From positions 69,266,079 through 69,330,078 of the forward strand of contig OY829327.1 of NCBI GenBank assembly GCA_963691655.1: a stretch of DNA of 64,000 bases, written 5' to 3'. How positions within the stretch are numbered: the first letter of the stretch is position 1; each line of letters begins with the position of its first letter. Under the pieces are notes generated by a model. It searched no databases. It saw only the letters and a program-made list of their open reading frames with translations, and was not told the origin of the DNA. Positions 23,851 to 35,573 of the stretch are shown in pieces. This DNA is from Toxonevra muliebris (taxonomy: Eukaryota > Arthropoda > Insecta > Diptera > Pallopteridae). The position numbers were made by a program, and so were the translations under genes.

Positions 23851-23985
23851 GTTACTCTCTGGGATTACATACGTTATGGTGCTAACGATTTCATCGGCGA
23901 AGTCGTTATTGACTTGGCACATCATGTGCTAGACGATGAAGCGGAATGGTATCAATTACAGCCGCATCAGGATACCTCGTATCTC
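23851..23985 (+). CDS. Rim: Rim exon, end of C2A
   Basis: 45 codons, phase 0: VTLWDYIRYGANDFIGEVVI, DLAHHVLDDEAEWYQLQPHQ, DTSYL. The loop-3 region reads WDYIRYGAND, again lacking the DxD Ca2+ ligands of synaptotagmin C2 domains. This agrees with the known Ca2+-independence of RIM C2A. LDDE..WY.LQ closes the domain as in vertebrate RIM. The donor is ctc|gtatgt. Confidence 0.95.
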
Positions 23986-26900
23986 GTATGTTTGTGTGTT
24001 GTTGTGTGTTTTATATGAAAATGTGCTCCCTAAATAACTGTGTCGTAATTGACTCAAGTGAATATGTTTAATTTAGGAGTTTTAAGTATGTAGGTGTTTC
24101 AATGTTATTACCATGTTTTACTTTTATATATACATAACTACTTACATACAACCGGAAAACGGTTTCAACATACAATTGGTTCTACATAATGACATTAAAT
24201 AGTTTACGAAATTAAGAGCAGTACAGAGCTTTGCATTTTTATGAAACCTTTTAAATCCTTTCTTCAATAAAATAAATTAACTGTGTTGTTAAATTGGAAC
24301 ATTCTGCATAGGATAGGTTAAGTTAAATAAGTTGAATATGTCGGAGAAAGTGGGCGAAGATTGTTTCTCTTTCAGGTCCTTCCAGTTATAGTCATGCGTA
24401 TGGAAATCTATTCAAGTTCTGGTCTTAAATATGTTCTATTTTAGTTAGTTTTTTTTTTATTGTGGAAGGTCTGCTCTATGTTCCATTAGTAAGGATACTA
24501 AGTAGTGGTAAAATATATTCGCATGAACCTGAAAAATTATAATTCGAAACTTAAATTCCTGTCCATGTAACTAATTTGTTTTCTATTAATATTGCTAAGG
24601 TTCTGAAGCCATATAAGAATAGGATCCAGTTCCAGATATAGAAAGAAAAATTCTTCTCTGTATTAATCCACTAGTTTGGAAGATATTACAAACATAAGAT
24701 AAACAAGTTTTTCATACTGCAATATGCAACGTTTTCAAACAAAAATAAAAGCAATAGTAACCAAGCTTGCGTTCATGTTGAGCAGATACAGACTTTCTCT
24801 TCAAATTAACTTGAATATTCAATCTGACCTTGAAAGGGAGTAAGTCGATCGTCTAATCTTTCTAATCTTAATAATTACACAGTGCAACAGTAAATTTCAA
24901 ATGGTGAACGGATATCTTTTTAAGGGTAATTCAGAATCGCTGTGCACAGATTTTCGACCCTGTACACAGATTTTCTCTATCACGTCTGGGATTTCCGGTA
25001 TAGGGGCCAAAACTCATAATTTTGGTGAATGCGGGATCAATATAGTTTTTTTTTTTATTTTACCTTGTATACGTTTTATAGCTAAGTAGCTAAGAGAAAG
25101 TTGTTCATCATGGAAAGGAGGAAAAAATTACATAGACAGCAACAGCCCCCCTCACCCACTCTTTTGGGTGTTATATGAAGCTACTGTTCAATATGTGACT
25201 ATACCGGGTAAACGATAGTAAAACCTATCATAGGGTTTTGGTGAAAAATGTTCCCCATCGAAAAGTAATTGGGATCGGCGAAGGTCAAAATTACCTAAGT
25301 CCAAAGTTTCTTAACCCTTTCGTCGTTGTTGGCTAATTTATTATACTTCACATTTCAAACCTATCGGTAATTTTAAAAATAAAAAATTATTTCTTAAATC
25401 AAGCATGTTTTTTCTCTTTATAATTTAAGTTTGAGCAAAAGCGGTTTTTTTTTATTTGAATTTGAAAAAAAAAGTTTAAAACGAAAGTTCATAATACAAA
25501 ATTAATAACTTAAAAAAAAAGTTGTTAAAAAAATTGTTTTACACGTACAATAAATAATTTGGTTTCTATTGTGTACAAAAGACATGAAAGGTTGATGATT
25601 TTTGAATTATTTTCTGCGGATGTTAAAAAAATTGTGATAGTGTTGCTTTGTTTTTTTGTTAAACAAACGAAAAAATAACAAGGTTCTGAAAGTGGAGGCT
25701 GATAGAAATCGAGAAAAAAAAATTATACGGGTTTTGGCGTTTTAAAAGTATACGTAAATTTTTTTTTACGTAGTCCCAGAGTTTGCCCATTTCTAACAGA
25801 TTAAGTATAATAAACCATAAGATAACTTGTTCGTTTTTCATCAGATCTTGTTTGAATGTCCAACTATTTAAGGTAGAATTTTCCGTAGAATATTTTCTTC
25901 CAACATATTAATGCCTCTTTCGAAAAAGTTTCTTTTTTGACCCATTACGAGGGTTGATAGAGGGTTAATGTGTTCAAGAAATATGTTGCCCATGAAATTT
26001 TACTATAGGTCACTGAACAACAAAATTCTGTATACTTGACTTTAGTAAAAATAAACCCAAATTCCAAAAATGATTCAAATTTTCATATTTTATACTTAGT
26101 GAACAAGTGTGTCTTTAAAAGTATTTTCTTAACTTAAAGTTTATTTTACATTGCGATTGTTTTTTCCATAAAAAAAAATTAGAAAGTTAAAATTTTTTTC
26201 TCGAATTTTTACTCCTTTCATGCATTTTGGTCATTATAATGATAAAAATTCCAAAAGCTCTACAGCCTTTCCCAAAAACTTCTTTCATAATTTTTTTGTT
26301 TTTATTCTTAACAAAGTCCGAATCTACGAGTATATAATTATAAAAAAAAATTTTATCCCCAAATAAAAAATTTGAGAAGAAAGCTTTAAGGGGATGTCCT
26401 GAATTTAAATGTTAAAAAAACGTTTTTTCGTGATTTTTTTTTTAGAAGGGAAAAAAAGAAATGAACCCATTGAACTTCCAGGTATATTTTTGCATATATT
26501 CAAAGTATCTAAAAAAAAGTTTTGACAGTAAAATAATAAATTACAACTTTTTTTTGAGCATCTTGCACTGCAGTCTTCAATCGGCGGGAAGGACCCAGCT
26601 AGTAATTCTTGACTGAGACAAGAAAACAAAAAAAATTTAAAAAAAAAAACAGAAAAAATCGTGAATTAATAATTTTTCTCGGGTTTAAAAAACATTCTTT
26701 TTTTTTTAATTTATTAACACAAAAGTAATAATAGTAAACTTAGGTGGTTTTGACCTATGGTGACCCCAAATACTTTTTGAGTGGAAATATTGGCCACTAA
26801 GACTGCTTGTTGTTTTTTTTTAACGGTAAATGCAGTATAAAGGCATCATAGCAAAAAAAAAAAAAAAAGTTGAACTTGATAATACTTTTTTCGAAGACGA

Positions 26901-27848
26901 ACAGCGATAGTTTGACATGCATTAATTACCAAATCGTAAATTGAAGAGATTTAACAGATATAACAGAGTCCCTGAGGTTTACGTAAAAAAAAAAAATGTG
27001 GAAAAGTAGAAAAATCTTGCAATCGGCATTGTTACGCGAAGTACTGGTTGAATTGGCATAAGTGCGGGTCACTCAGTAATACCGAAGAAAATATATTTTA
27101 AAATTTATGGTATGCCGTATACAGAACATACTCAATTTGCTAACTTTGCACTAGCTTAAGAAGTTAAGATTTTTTGATTAAAAACTAGTATCCACTCTAT
27201 AACACTAGTTTACAGCCAAAATTACCAATGAACACCACTATCTAATTCCTATGTAAAATTGGTCGCTGAGTCCAAAAATCATCTCTATTTTCTATGGTGT
27301 AGTTTTGGAGATATTGCCGGTTGAATTTTTTATCGGAGGCTCTCCAAATCGAGTTTGTTGGCAAGTTCAACGCGTATTCTCCAAATGTCTTCAAATTTAG
27401 AGCCACGGGAAGCGTTCAAAACCTTACTAACGTATTTGACTCAATTTATTGAATAAGTGCGAACCTGACCGTATCGAGACTTTCTTGTATAAAAAGCTCA
27501 TAAAATTAAACAATAATGCACATTTTTTCGATATATGCAAAGAGATTTTGAAAATTTTAAGTTTCTGAAACTACGACTGTAGAAAATTATATAGGGAAAA
27601 TTTATATTCGCGTATTTGTTTTCTTAAAAATATAAAAATAGGAGCTGGTTTTGATGGAAAAAATTTTACATCTAAGAAATTCAATTCATTCTTAATAGTT
27701 AAAAAGTCATTAATATTAAACCGATAAATCTCATTTTATAGTTAATCAAAGTAAGAGTAAAATTCATTGACAAGCAATCAATTCCTTTCTATCACCTTCG
27801 CCCAATCATATCGTTTCCGTATTATTTTTGTCTTTCCTCATTTCGTAG
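23986..27848. other. 3.9-kb Rim intron with dispersed repeats
   Basis: It contains repeat A copy 2 (25677-25815) and inverted repeat B copy 2 (25865-26150). A TTAACCCTTTCG motif at 25315-25326 could be a piggyBac-like end. Poly-A/T runs are frequent (26630-26700, 26840-26870). No exon is recognised. Confidence 0.65.
25677..26150. repeat. Repeat A copy 2 joined to inverted repeat B copy 2
   Basis: 25677-25815 is the direct counterpart of 19060-19205. 25865-26150 is the inverted counterpart of 20410-20640. The two blocks are 1.2 kb apart in one locus and nearly adjacent here with one inverted, so they have been rearranged or belong to separate elements. See the matching entries for the shared words. 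Confidence 0.6.
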
Positions 27849-28043
27849 TTGCATGGTCGTGATGATCTAAACGAAGTGGACGCAATAATTTTAACACCAA
27901 CAGATCATTTATCACCGCCCAGTACCACATCACGTTTAAGCGACTCAGATACAACGTCTGAGTGTGACATCGATGGAATAACGCAGGGACGTGATGGTGC
28001 AAGCATATCATCCATGGGAAGTTCATCGAGTCCAACGCCAGAG
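27849..28043 (+). CDS. Rim: Rim linker exon after C2A
   Basis: 65 codons, phase 0 at both ends: LHGRDDLNEVDAIILTPTDH, LSPPSTTSRLSDSDTTSECD, IDGITQGRDGASISSMGSSSS, PTPE. The acidic Ser-rich RLSDSDTTSECD resembles the RISDSE.SDYDCEDG linker after C2A in vertebrate RIM. The acceptor is tttcgtag and the donor gag|gtaaca. The reading frame has a TTG at its start because it is internal; this is not a start codon. Confidence 0.88.
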
Positions 28044-29700
28044 GTAACAATAAAATCATACGCAAAATTCTCAAAAATTATTTCACACGTTAAATAACAA
28101 GAAAGAGAGGATTACATTGCACATACTACATAAAATTAAAACATACACATAAAAACCTCGATACTGTCCATACTGTCAAGAGCAAAAACTGAAACTATTG
28201 GCAACAACATTTTCTTACTTACAAAAAAAAAAAAACAAACATATTTTTTGGCTTTCATTTTCTAAATGTGAAAATTTTTTGATACTTTTTTTCAAGAATG
28301 AGAAGTTTTTTTGAAATTTAAAATTCATTTTCGAATTCAGTATACGAGTATATCGCAAATTTTACAATAGCATTTACATTTGCCATTCATATCTTCACTT
28401 TGTTGCATTGTTTCATCTTCATTTCTTTGCGTTATTAACTGATTTATCTGATATCCAATTCTTGATATCCATAAACTTATGTAGACATGTTTCAGCTGCA
28501 CTCAAACATATCTAGGGGTTTGACCGTCTTTCATGATTCAAATATCCCTCGCCCCGATAGCTCATGTAATTTTAGTTATGGTAATCGCAAAATTGAAGAT
28601 TTAAGAATCAGTGAATTGATTACATCATTTTGTATTGCAGCCTTATCTAAGCTTATTATCTCACACATGAAAATATCTATTCTATCTATCATTACCTTTT
28701 AGTAGTTCTCGGTTAATTGATTTAATCTTCAAAAATATCATAAAGAAGTCAACCATTTTGTGGTCGCTTAGCTATTTAAAAATATTGGTCTAGATTATTT
28801 CTACATATTTCTCTGAATCCAGCCGAAAAGGTTAGTTCTATTGCAGTTCACTTTGCTATAAATTCAGTCACTAGATGGGGAGGCATTTGACTTAGTAATA
28901 CCTTCCAAGATGTCTACCATATATATTCTAGTATTAAGTCTCATGACATTTCTAACTCAATGAGTGTATTCCCTATTGTAGTAAGCACTAACTTTTTTAA
29001 ACTAACGAAGTGCATCCGATAGTTGCTTTTCATAATAAATGGCATCTGGGTTAAGTGCTCATGTGTTTCGAAGAACACAGTCAAGTTTTGTAAATAAACT
29101 TGATTCTTCTGAGCCTCTAAAACTAATAGTCACTTAAAGGAATAACTTTTCTGCGATTGATGTCTCATCATATTCCTTTCATCTTTTATCTGGTGAAATA
29201 AAATTTTGCTTGGTTTCCTTAAGAAACATTTATTGTTGCGTCCTTTGCTTCCAACAATTAAGATTTCAAAGAAACAAACACATCGCCTTCATTATAAACT
29301 CAATCCATAAATTTCTCTAAATACGAATTGTAAAAAAACGTTAAAATTTTAGTATTTTACGAGAGCCGGAAATTGAAGTGCTGAAAACCATATTGATCAC
29401 AACGCAATCCCAACTACTCGAACACTGTCATCGTCAGTCATTTCAAATCAGAATGAGTGCATTTCCTTCATTCTGCATAAATATCATATCTCATTTTGTT
29501 ATGTTTTGTGTATGTGTGCGTTATTGCATTGACAATTTTATTTATACCTATTCGATTTTACGATTTTACTGAATTGAAAAAGATAACAATAAATATAAAA
29601 ATTTTAATTTTATAAAAAGCTTAAAAGTTTTTTTACAAATTGAATCAATATAAATTTATGTGAAAATTTATAGTCAGTCAATTTAATTACGTTGTATAAA

Positions 29701-29813
29701 CTGGTGATTTCGATTCTCAGTAATAAGCTTAAATTGTGTCGCTTGCGACTTTTGGAATTTATTAACTAAGCTTAAAAGCTTTTTGCTCGCGAGCACAGGA
29801 ATCAACATCACTG
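29701..29813. mobile_element. Diverged relative of the short hAT-like MITE
   Basis: It aligns end to end with 30139-30250: tggtgattTcgattctcagt at the left, aagcttaaaagctttttgctc in the middle, aatcaacatcactg at the right. No target duplication could be matched. Confidence 0.5.
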
Positions 29814-30130
29814 GTCTTTGTATACGTGCAAAGAAATTAAGGGCAAGCCAAGCTTATTAAATACACCACCTTTAAAAAGCTTTTTAAATGCCTTTTATTG
29901 CCATTGAAAAAGAAAGGCTCAATGAAACTTTTAAGCTATTTACTCAAAATTGAATTATGAACACATGAAAACTTTAACCCATTCCACAAAACCTACCGGC
30001 ACATATCTACAAGTATATGAAGACTATTCTACCATAATTGAAATACATATTTTCATATTTACTTAATAGTTTTTAATTGGTGTTGTGTGAAATTTTTTCT
30101 CTTCAAAGCCATGTCTCTTTTAAAAAATTA

Positions 30131-30258
30131 TAATAAATCAGAGATGTCGGTTCTCAGTAGGGAGCTTAGAGCTTTTCACTTGCAACCATTGGAGTCTCAT
30201 GGGCAAGCTTAAAGGCTCTTTGCTCACAGCATCACGAATCGGCATCACTGCAATAAAC
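30131..30258. mobile_element. Short hAT-like MITE (112 bp)
   Basis: The element is 30139-30250. Inverted ends are cagagatgtcggttc on the left and cagtgatgccgattc read inward from the right. Flanks taataaat and caataaac match at 6 of 8 positions. The interior carries agctt motifs. A diverged relative with ctcagtaataagctt and cacaggaatcaacatcactg lies at 29701-29813. Confidence 0.6.
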
Positions 30259-31438
30259 TCTAATATGCTCTGCTCTGCTCTGTTATGTTTTAACTTTCTT
30301 TTTCTCTCTGTTTGAAACTGTGATGTAAACAAAAATAAATAAAAAATGAGCTTCAACTTTCAGATTTTCAATTTTCAGATTTTTTCGTCCTATTTACAAA
30401 TAATTAAATACATGTATATTATTTTTGTTCGAGTGCATAATTCATTTTGAACTTGAATGAGTTGTGTGGCACAAAAAGTCTAAATAAATATTTAAATAAA
30501 AGAAAATACTAATATATTTATAGAAGAAATGTTGCAAATAACTAATATTATAATGATATTGTAAGCCTAAGTAAAATGAAAATTATATTTTAAGTATCAT
30601 CTTCTTTGTTTGATAATGTACAATTTATGATTAAAATGAGAACACATACTAACTACTACATACATATTTAAGATATTAAAACAATATTAAGCTTTTTAAA
30701 TTAAAAGTGCGATATCTCAAATGAGCTCAAGTTCAAGCTTTGGAACAAAACTTATAAACTGCAAAAAACTTTGAACTTAAGCACTAAAGCTTTAGCCAAA
30801 TGCATGCTTTTTCTTTACTTTATCTTATAACTTTTAAATGTGCTTTAGAGCTTTTATTTATATTTGTATGCTTTCGGTGTATATTTGTGTGTAGAGTTTT
30901 TTTGTTTCTGTTTTATTTTTACCACAAACTCAAAATATAAGCTAAACTACTATATATTCAGACATTTCACTTTTTGAAACATACTCCTTTTATCATACTA
31001 TTGCCAACATTGTCAATTGTGCTGTTTTGGAATGAAAATGTGCCCCCTTTTATTTCCTAACCGCACCCTTTACCTATTCCAAAGATAAAATAAAAGAACA
31101 AAGAACACAAACCTATTCCCACTTTTCGATTGATAGTATCCACATACATGTTAACCAATTAACCATAAATTCTATGTATAGTTAATTTGAGTAGCTGGTT
31201 AAACTCATTTCTTCATTCTTAACAAATATTTTGTATTTTTTCTTTCATGTGTTTTTTCTCTCTCTCTTTCTCTTTTTTAATGCTGATTGCCATCAACTCC
31301 CAATATATTTTCAAAATGTCCTTACGCATTCCCCATTGCACAAATCCCGCCGTTCAAAAACCAAAAATTTACAAATATCAAATTGTAAAAAACCAAAAAC
31401 CGAAACCAAAAACATATCCGAACTGAATTTTGAAATAG

Positions 31439-31561
31439 ATTGATTTGCATGAGCGTCGCTCAAGACGTGATATGTCACCACAAGGTCGTAAAAGAGTGGC
31501 CGGTATGGTAGCACGTGATTATCGTACGGTATCTGGCATTGGACAAAGCTATCACAATCAG
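31439..31561 (+). CDS. Rim: Rim linker exon (41 codons)
   Basis: Phase 0 to 0: IDLHERRSRRDMSPQGRKRV, AGMVARDYRTVSGIGQSYHN, Q. It is strongly basic with an RKRV cluster. The acceptor is gaaatag, weak in pyrimidines. The donor cag|gtttga is poor in the +4 to +6 positions, so inclusion may be regulated; skipping would keep the frame. The Rim assignment rests on phase, position and codon quality. Confidence 0.75.
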
Positions 31562-32267
31562 GTTTGAACAATTTGATTATCTTTGATATAAATAACTAAC
31601 TAAACATAAGAAGAGAGGAGATTCCATCTAGTTACTTACGAAAATACTTTATTTTTAAAGAAAACATTGAAAAAGAACAAAATACCAATACAAATTTAGA
31701 GGCAGGAAGTTAACTTCGATCGGAAAGGCAAGACAAGTTTTGAAAGCACAACCAACATACAAAAGCACAAACATTTAAATCATGGAAGTACCAACATTCT
31801 GTACACCTATAACCTTTTAACATCCACGGCATTAGTATTTAGTACTGAAGCCCAGAATTTGCACCACTCTTTCTCGACTAAATGTATTTTTATTTAAAAC
31901 AAAACAAAAAAAAACCATTTCGCATTTCAAACTTTCTCTCAGTGTACTTTTAGTAGTTAAAAAATTTCCTGTTCTGCTCATAAAATTTGCCTGTTGAAGT
32001 TTTATTTATCTCAACGTATTAAAACGCTAGCTATTTTATTTTTGTCTATTTTTACTTTAAGGTTGTTACTATTTAAATGCTCTAAGGCAAGAACAAATCT
32101 CGCTCACAATTCCAAAATCTAAGCCCAATTATTAACTATTTACTATGCATTTCTTACGTATACTTGTGAAAATATAAAAAGGACATGTATAAAATTTTCA
32201 ATATTCAAATTTTTACTAATAATTACTTTCTTCATTCGTCTTCAATTCGCCTACGTTCGGCTTTTAG
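31562..32267. other. Rim intron, nothing recognised
   Basis: 706 bases of AT-rich sequence ending in a pyrimidine-containing acceptor (cggcttttag). There is no repeat or frame of note. Confidence 0.75.
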
Positions 32268-32684
32268 GTAAGCTCCCAAACTGGCTACTTGCGACGCAAT
32301 GGTGCCGTCACCACTGGTCCTGGTGGCATGAGTCTCAGTCAGCGTAGTCATTCGGCAGCACCAAGTGATAATTATCACATCGTTAGTGGTGGTGGTAGTA
32401 GTAGTGGTGGCAGTAGTCACAGTTACTATCGCAGCACAAGTCCACGACGCGGTTCATTGTCACCTCCTGACGATCGTTATATAGACTATCCAGTTCTTCC
32501 AGGACACTCATCGTCTAGCACAGTATATAGTGCACAAGGTGGTGGTGGCGGTACGGCATCAGTGCCAATAGGAGCATCAGCGGCGGCGGCGGCAGCGGCA
32601 GCAGCGGCGCAACAAACGCGTTTTCAGTCACGATCAGCAACTGCCACACCAACTGGTTCGCCAAAGAAGAGACAACTGCCACAG
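32268..32684 (+). CDS. Rim: Rim linker exon ending in the RIM-BP-type motif
   Basis: 139 codons, phase 0 to 0. It starts VSSQTGYLRRNGAVTTGPGG, is rich in Ser, Gly and a poly-Ala run (GCG/GCA, about 32578-32607), and contains YRSTSPRRGSLSPPDDRYID. It ends TPTGSPKKRQLPQ (32648-32684). Across the next junction this gives RQLPQVP, an RxLPxxP ligand of the type bound by RIM-BP SH3 domains; vertebrate RIM has RQLPQLP at this place. The donor is acag|gtatat. If the donor is ignored, the frame ends after YINNNKIA. Confidence 0.9.
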
Positions 32685-32817
32685 GTATATATAAATAATA
32701 ATAAAATTGCTTAGCAAATTGTCAAATTTTTTAATAGATATAAGATTTCGAAGATAACTACAGGTTGGTCTAATAAATGCGCTAAAAAGTCTAGGTAAAT
32801 GATTTAATTTGAAATCT

Positions 32818-33030
32818 AGTGGCGTAAGTGGTATGCGAGTGATCGCCAAACATCGGGATTCGATACCTGGCACTTTCAAAAAATAAGTTAAAATTTTGAT
32901 ACGGTGATTTCTTCACTTCGGCGTTGATATTCAGCATAAAACTTTAATTCCTTTCCAATATAAATGGTGCGAAAAGTTCGTCTAAGGTCCGCAACGAACA
33001 TATTTCAGATATAATAGTTGTTCTTATTAG
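32818..33030 (+). mobile_element. Diverged copy of the tRNA-derived SINE
   Basis: The head has tagtggcgtaagtggt and, downstream, cgggattcgatacctgg, which is a good Pol III box B. The body shares cttcacttcggcgtt and attc(g/a)gcataaa with the SINE at 10518. The tail ataatagttgttctta is a decayed version of the (tag)n end. Target duplications were not found, so the ends are approximate. Confidence 0.65.
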
Positions 33031-33403
33031 AAGCAAATGCTAAATTGTAATCCGTAAAACAATGTTTTCTTTCAGGAATTGTTTCAATATCTTTTCAATC
33101 ACATATTTCATATGAGGTAAATTGTTAGGAACCCATTATATTATCTGCAGGCAATAAAGCAAAGGTTAGCGTCCTTCAAACGTTCAAATTAACATGAAAT
33201 TCAAAAGATGATGGCATTAGGCAACTTACCCCATCGACAAATAATTAGAAGATTAAGAATGATTTAAAAAAAATATATATTTTTGTTGGTCTTGAAAGAA
33301 GCTGTTAGCTTCAAGAGTTTAATTCATGCCTAAAAACAAAATAAACATCACATTTATGAAGAAACTTTGGTCTTCCCTTAGTTATTAGGGTCTAAATCTT
33401 TAT

Positions 33404-33770
33404 TTGCCGTTAAAAAAACCAGGTTTGCTTACCTTTGCGCACTTATAAGCCTGTAACTTAGTTGATTATCAACAGATTTTCAGTTTCTTACCGGTTTTAA
33501 AAGAAAGGACGGTTTCTTTATAAAATAGTGTGTAGAAACCTCGCCAAAGTTGGGAAAAGGCGAAAAAAGTGAAAAAAAAAAATGTGTTTGCTGGACGAAT
33601 ACACACAAATTTCTCAAGTTTTTTTAAATAAAACATATTTCATTCAAAAGGTGTAAGCTTTTTTCTTCTAAAACCGGTAAAATTCTGAAAATCTGTTGAT
33701 AATCAACTAAGTTACAGGCTTATAAGTGCGCAAAGGCACGCAGAACCGGTTTTTTTTTAACGGTTTTGGG
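33404..33770. repeat. Foldback element with about 100-bp inverted arms
   Basis: The left arm (33404-33505) has cctttgcgcacttataagc, ctgtaacttagttgattatc and aacagattttcag, then ccggtttta. The right arm (about 33660-33770) is its reverse complement with few mismatches. The transcript could form a long hairpin. Part of the element (33550-33830) recurs inverted at 62040-62345. Confidence 0.8.
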
Positions 33771-34339
33771 GGTGTTTTACACACAGATTCTTGTTTTACT
33801 CGACAAGACCTACAAGAAAAATAGTATCACTTCGCAGGTATTTTTTACAGTCGCACCGTGCTATTTAACCTTCATCCGTCCCTAGTGTTAATTTGACACC
33901 ATTTTAGACTTTCAACGTGAATATCTTGGATATCTGTGATTATTTTTTATTCAAATTTTGCGACTTTAGTTTTTTTGTGTTTCTACTATAAGTGTTATTT
34001 CGTAGCAAGAAGTAATGTATTAATCTTGCTGATCTGCCAACAGAAAAAAAACGTTTGAGTCCCTTAGTGTCAAAATGACTCTATACTCATTCCTCAGAGC
34101 AAAAGCGTATTAAAGCTTTAAAATTAAAATATTTTTTGATAACAAAATATACGTCGATTGTTTTTACCCTCACTATACTCTTTACACTGGTTCTTGGCTG
34201 AAACATTTTTTATAATGTGCAGACGAATATGCCAGTAAGTGGCAACTTTGAAAGGGGATAAAATAAATCATCGATCCAATTTTATCCCAGAGTACACAAT
34301 TTGAGTTTTAGGTCGAATGGCGATAAGGGGGCTATTTCC

Positions 34340-34720
34340 TGGCGGATGTTGGCCTTAAGTTTGTTTAGGGTCCTTGGCTTGTTGATATAAATCATTGACT
34401 TCAAGTAATCCTAGAGGAAAAATTCCGGCGGTGTAAAATCTGGCCAACGTGAAGGCAAGTCAAAATCACTGCTTTTTGATATTAACCGAGGAACAATTGC
34501 TTCAAAAAATCGATTGTGGCACGAACTGAGTGAGGTGCGCCGTTTTGTTGAAACTGGAAGTGCTTCATTCCATTTTCATGAAGAATCGGCTTCAAAACAT
34601 TAAAATAACTTCTCTACGTGAAAATTGAGAAGTTATTTTGAATGTACAACTGAACAATTTCAGCGCGTTCTTTTAGAGTGTTCTGTTCCATGGTATAAAT
34701 TTCTTTGACTGGCGCTTTAA
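34340..34720 (-). pseudogene. Mariner/Tc1-like transposase C-terminal fragment
   Basis: On the minus strand, in broken frames: QNGAPHSVRATIDFLK (about 34500-34560), then LPSRWPDFTPPEFFL, a stop where Trp is expected, DYLKSMIYINKPRTLNKLKA and NIRQEIAPL. These are the second and third acidic blocks and the tail of an IS630/Tc1/mariner-type DDE transposase. The nonsense codon and frameshifts show it is inactive. The ends of the element are not resolved. Confidence 0.7.
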
Positions 34721-35198
34721 ATGGCCTACCCTGTAGTAGTTAGCAGAATGATTCCGAATACGGAAAAGGGCTAGCAACAGGAATTGTTGCAGAAGCTCCC
34801 TGAGATGAAAATGTATGGATATGGCCGAAAGACAAAAAAAAAAAAAAAAGCAATATTCCACAGATAAATCACCGCCAGCAACAAGATAAAAAAGAGCAAA
34901 TGCAATTGACAAGTATGCGTTTTCACGTTTCATATGCGAATTGAATGGGTTAGTTTTTAGTGCCTGTAGCTCTTTTGCATTTTTAATTTCGGCAATCGAT
35001 GAAAATGAGTAAAAGGATACGATTCTATGTAACTAACATATATTCTGAATATGAGCTAAATCAGACCATAAATGCAATTTATCAAAATATCCAAGGTCAA
35101 TCCAAAATTCTCAGTATTCAGTTTTTGGAGCTATGTTTCGCTCGAAAGTATATTTTCACTGCCACACAAAAATAAAATTAAATATACTTGTTTCGAGG

Positions 35199-35476
35199 TT
35201 TGTACGCAGGGCCGCCGAGAGAAAATTCGGGCCCGGTTGTAATAACCTCTGCATAATTCAGAAGTCCGCATTTTTTGCTTTGAATGATGCGAAGGAATTG
35301 ATGATCTCTTCAAAATTTAATTTTCTTGCTAATTTCGTTTCCAGGCGAAGAGTGGGTAAACTTGACACTCTAATTTGAGTTGAGCAGGATCAATGGAAGT
35401 TTTTTATTCTTCTTTCATATGGGACTCGGTGGGAATCCCACCCGACTCACCCCCTCTCGTCGGGCCTATTTCCACG
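35199..35476. mobile_element. Short hAT-type MITE (262 bp)
   Basis: The element is 35207-35468. The left end is cagggccgccgagag and the right end, read inward, is taggcccgacgagag. Flanks tttgtacg and tttccacg agree at 6 of 8 positions. GC-rich ends (gggcccgg) contrast with the local AT-rich background. It is non-coding. Confidence 0.65.
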
Positions 35477-35573
35477 TGTCTTAGGTATTTCCAAGCAGAA
35501 AAAAACTTACCCTCCACAAAATCTAGACTTAGGGCCAAAAAACCCATTTTAATAGGTTAACGCATATATTTCC

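Larger units (their letters stand above)
28044..31438. other. 3.4-kb Rim intron with small AAGCTT-rich MITEs
   Basis: It contains two related short elements (29701-29813 and 30139-30250) and AAGCTT-rich AT sequence to 30850. A coding-like island at about 29353-29470 (REPEIEVLKTILITTQSQ in one frame) has an acceptor-like start but no good donor and does not fit the neighbouring phase. I leave it unassigned. Confidence 0.55.

Noticed and set aside
25315..25966. piggyBac-like element between TTAACCCTTTCG and AGAGGGTTAA
   Set aside because: The motif pair fits, but repeat B similarity runs straight through the right-hand TTAA, so that is not a clean element end.
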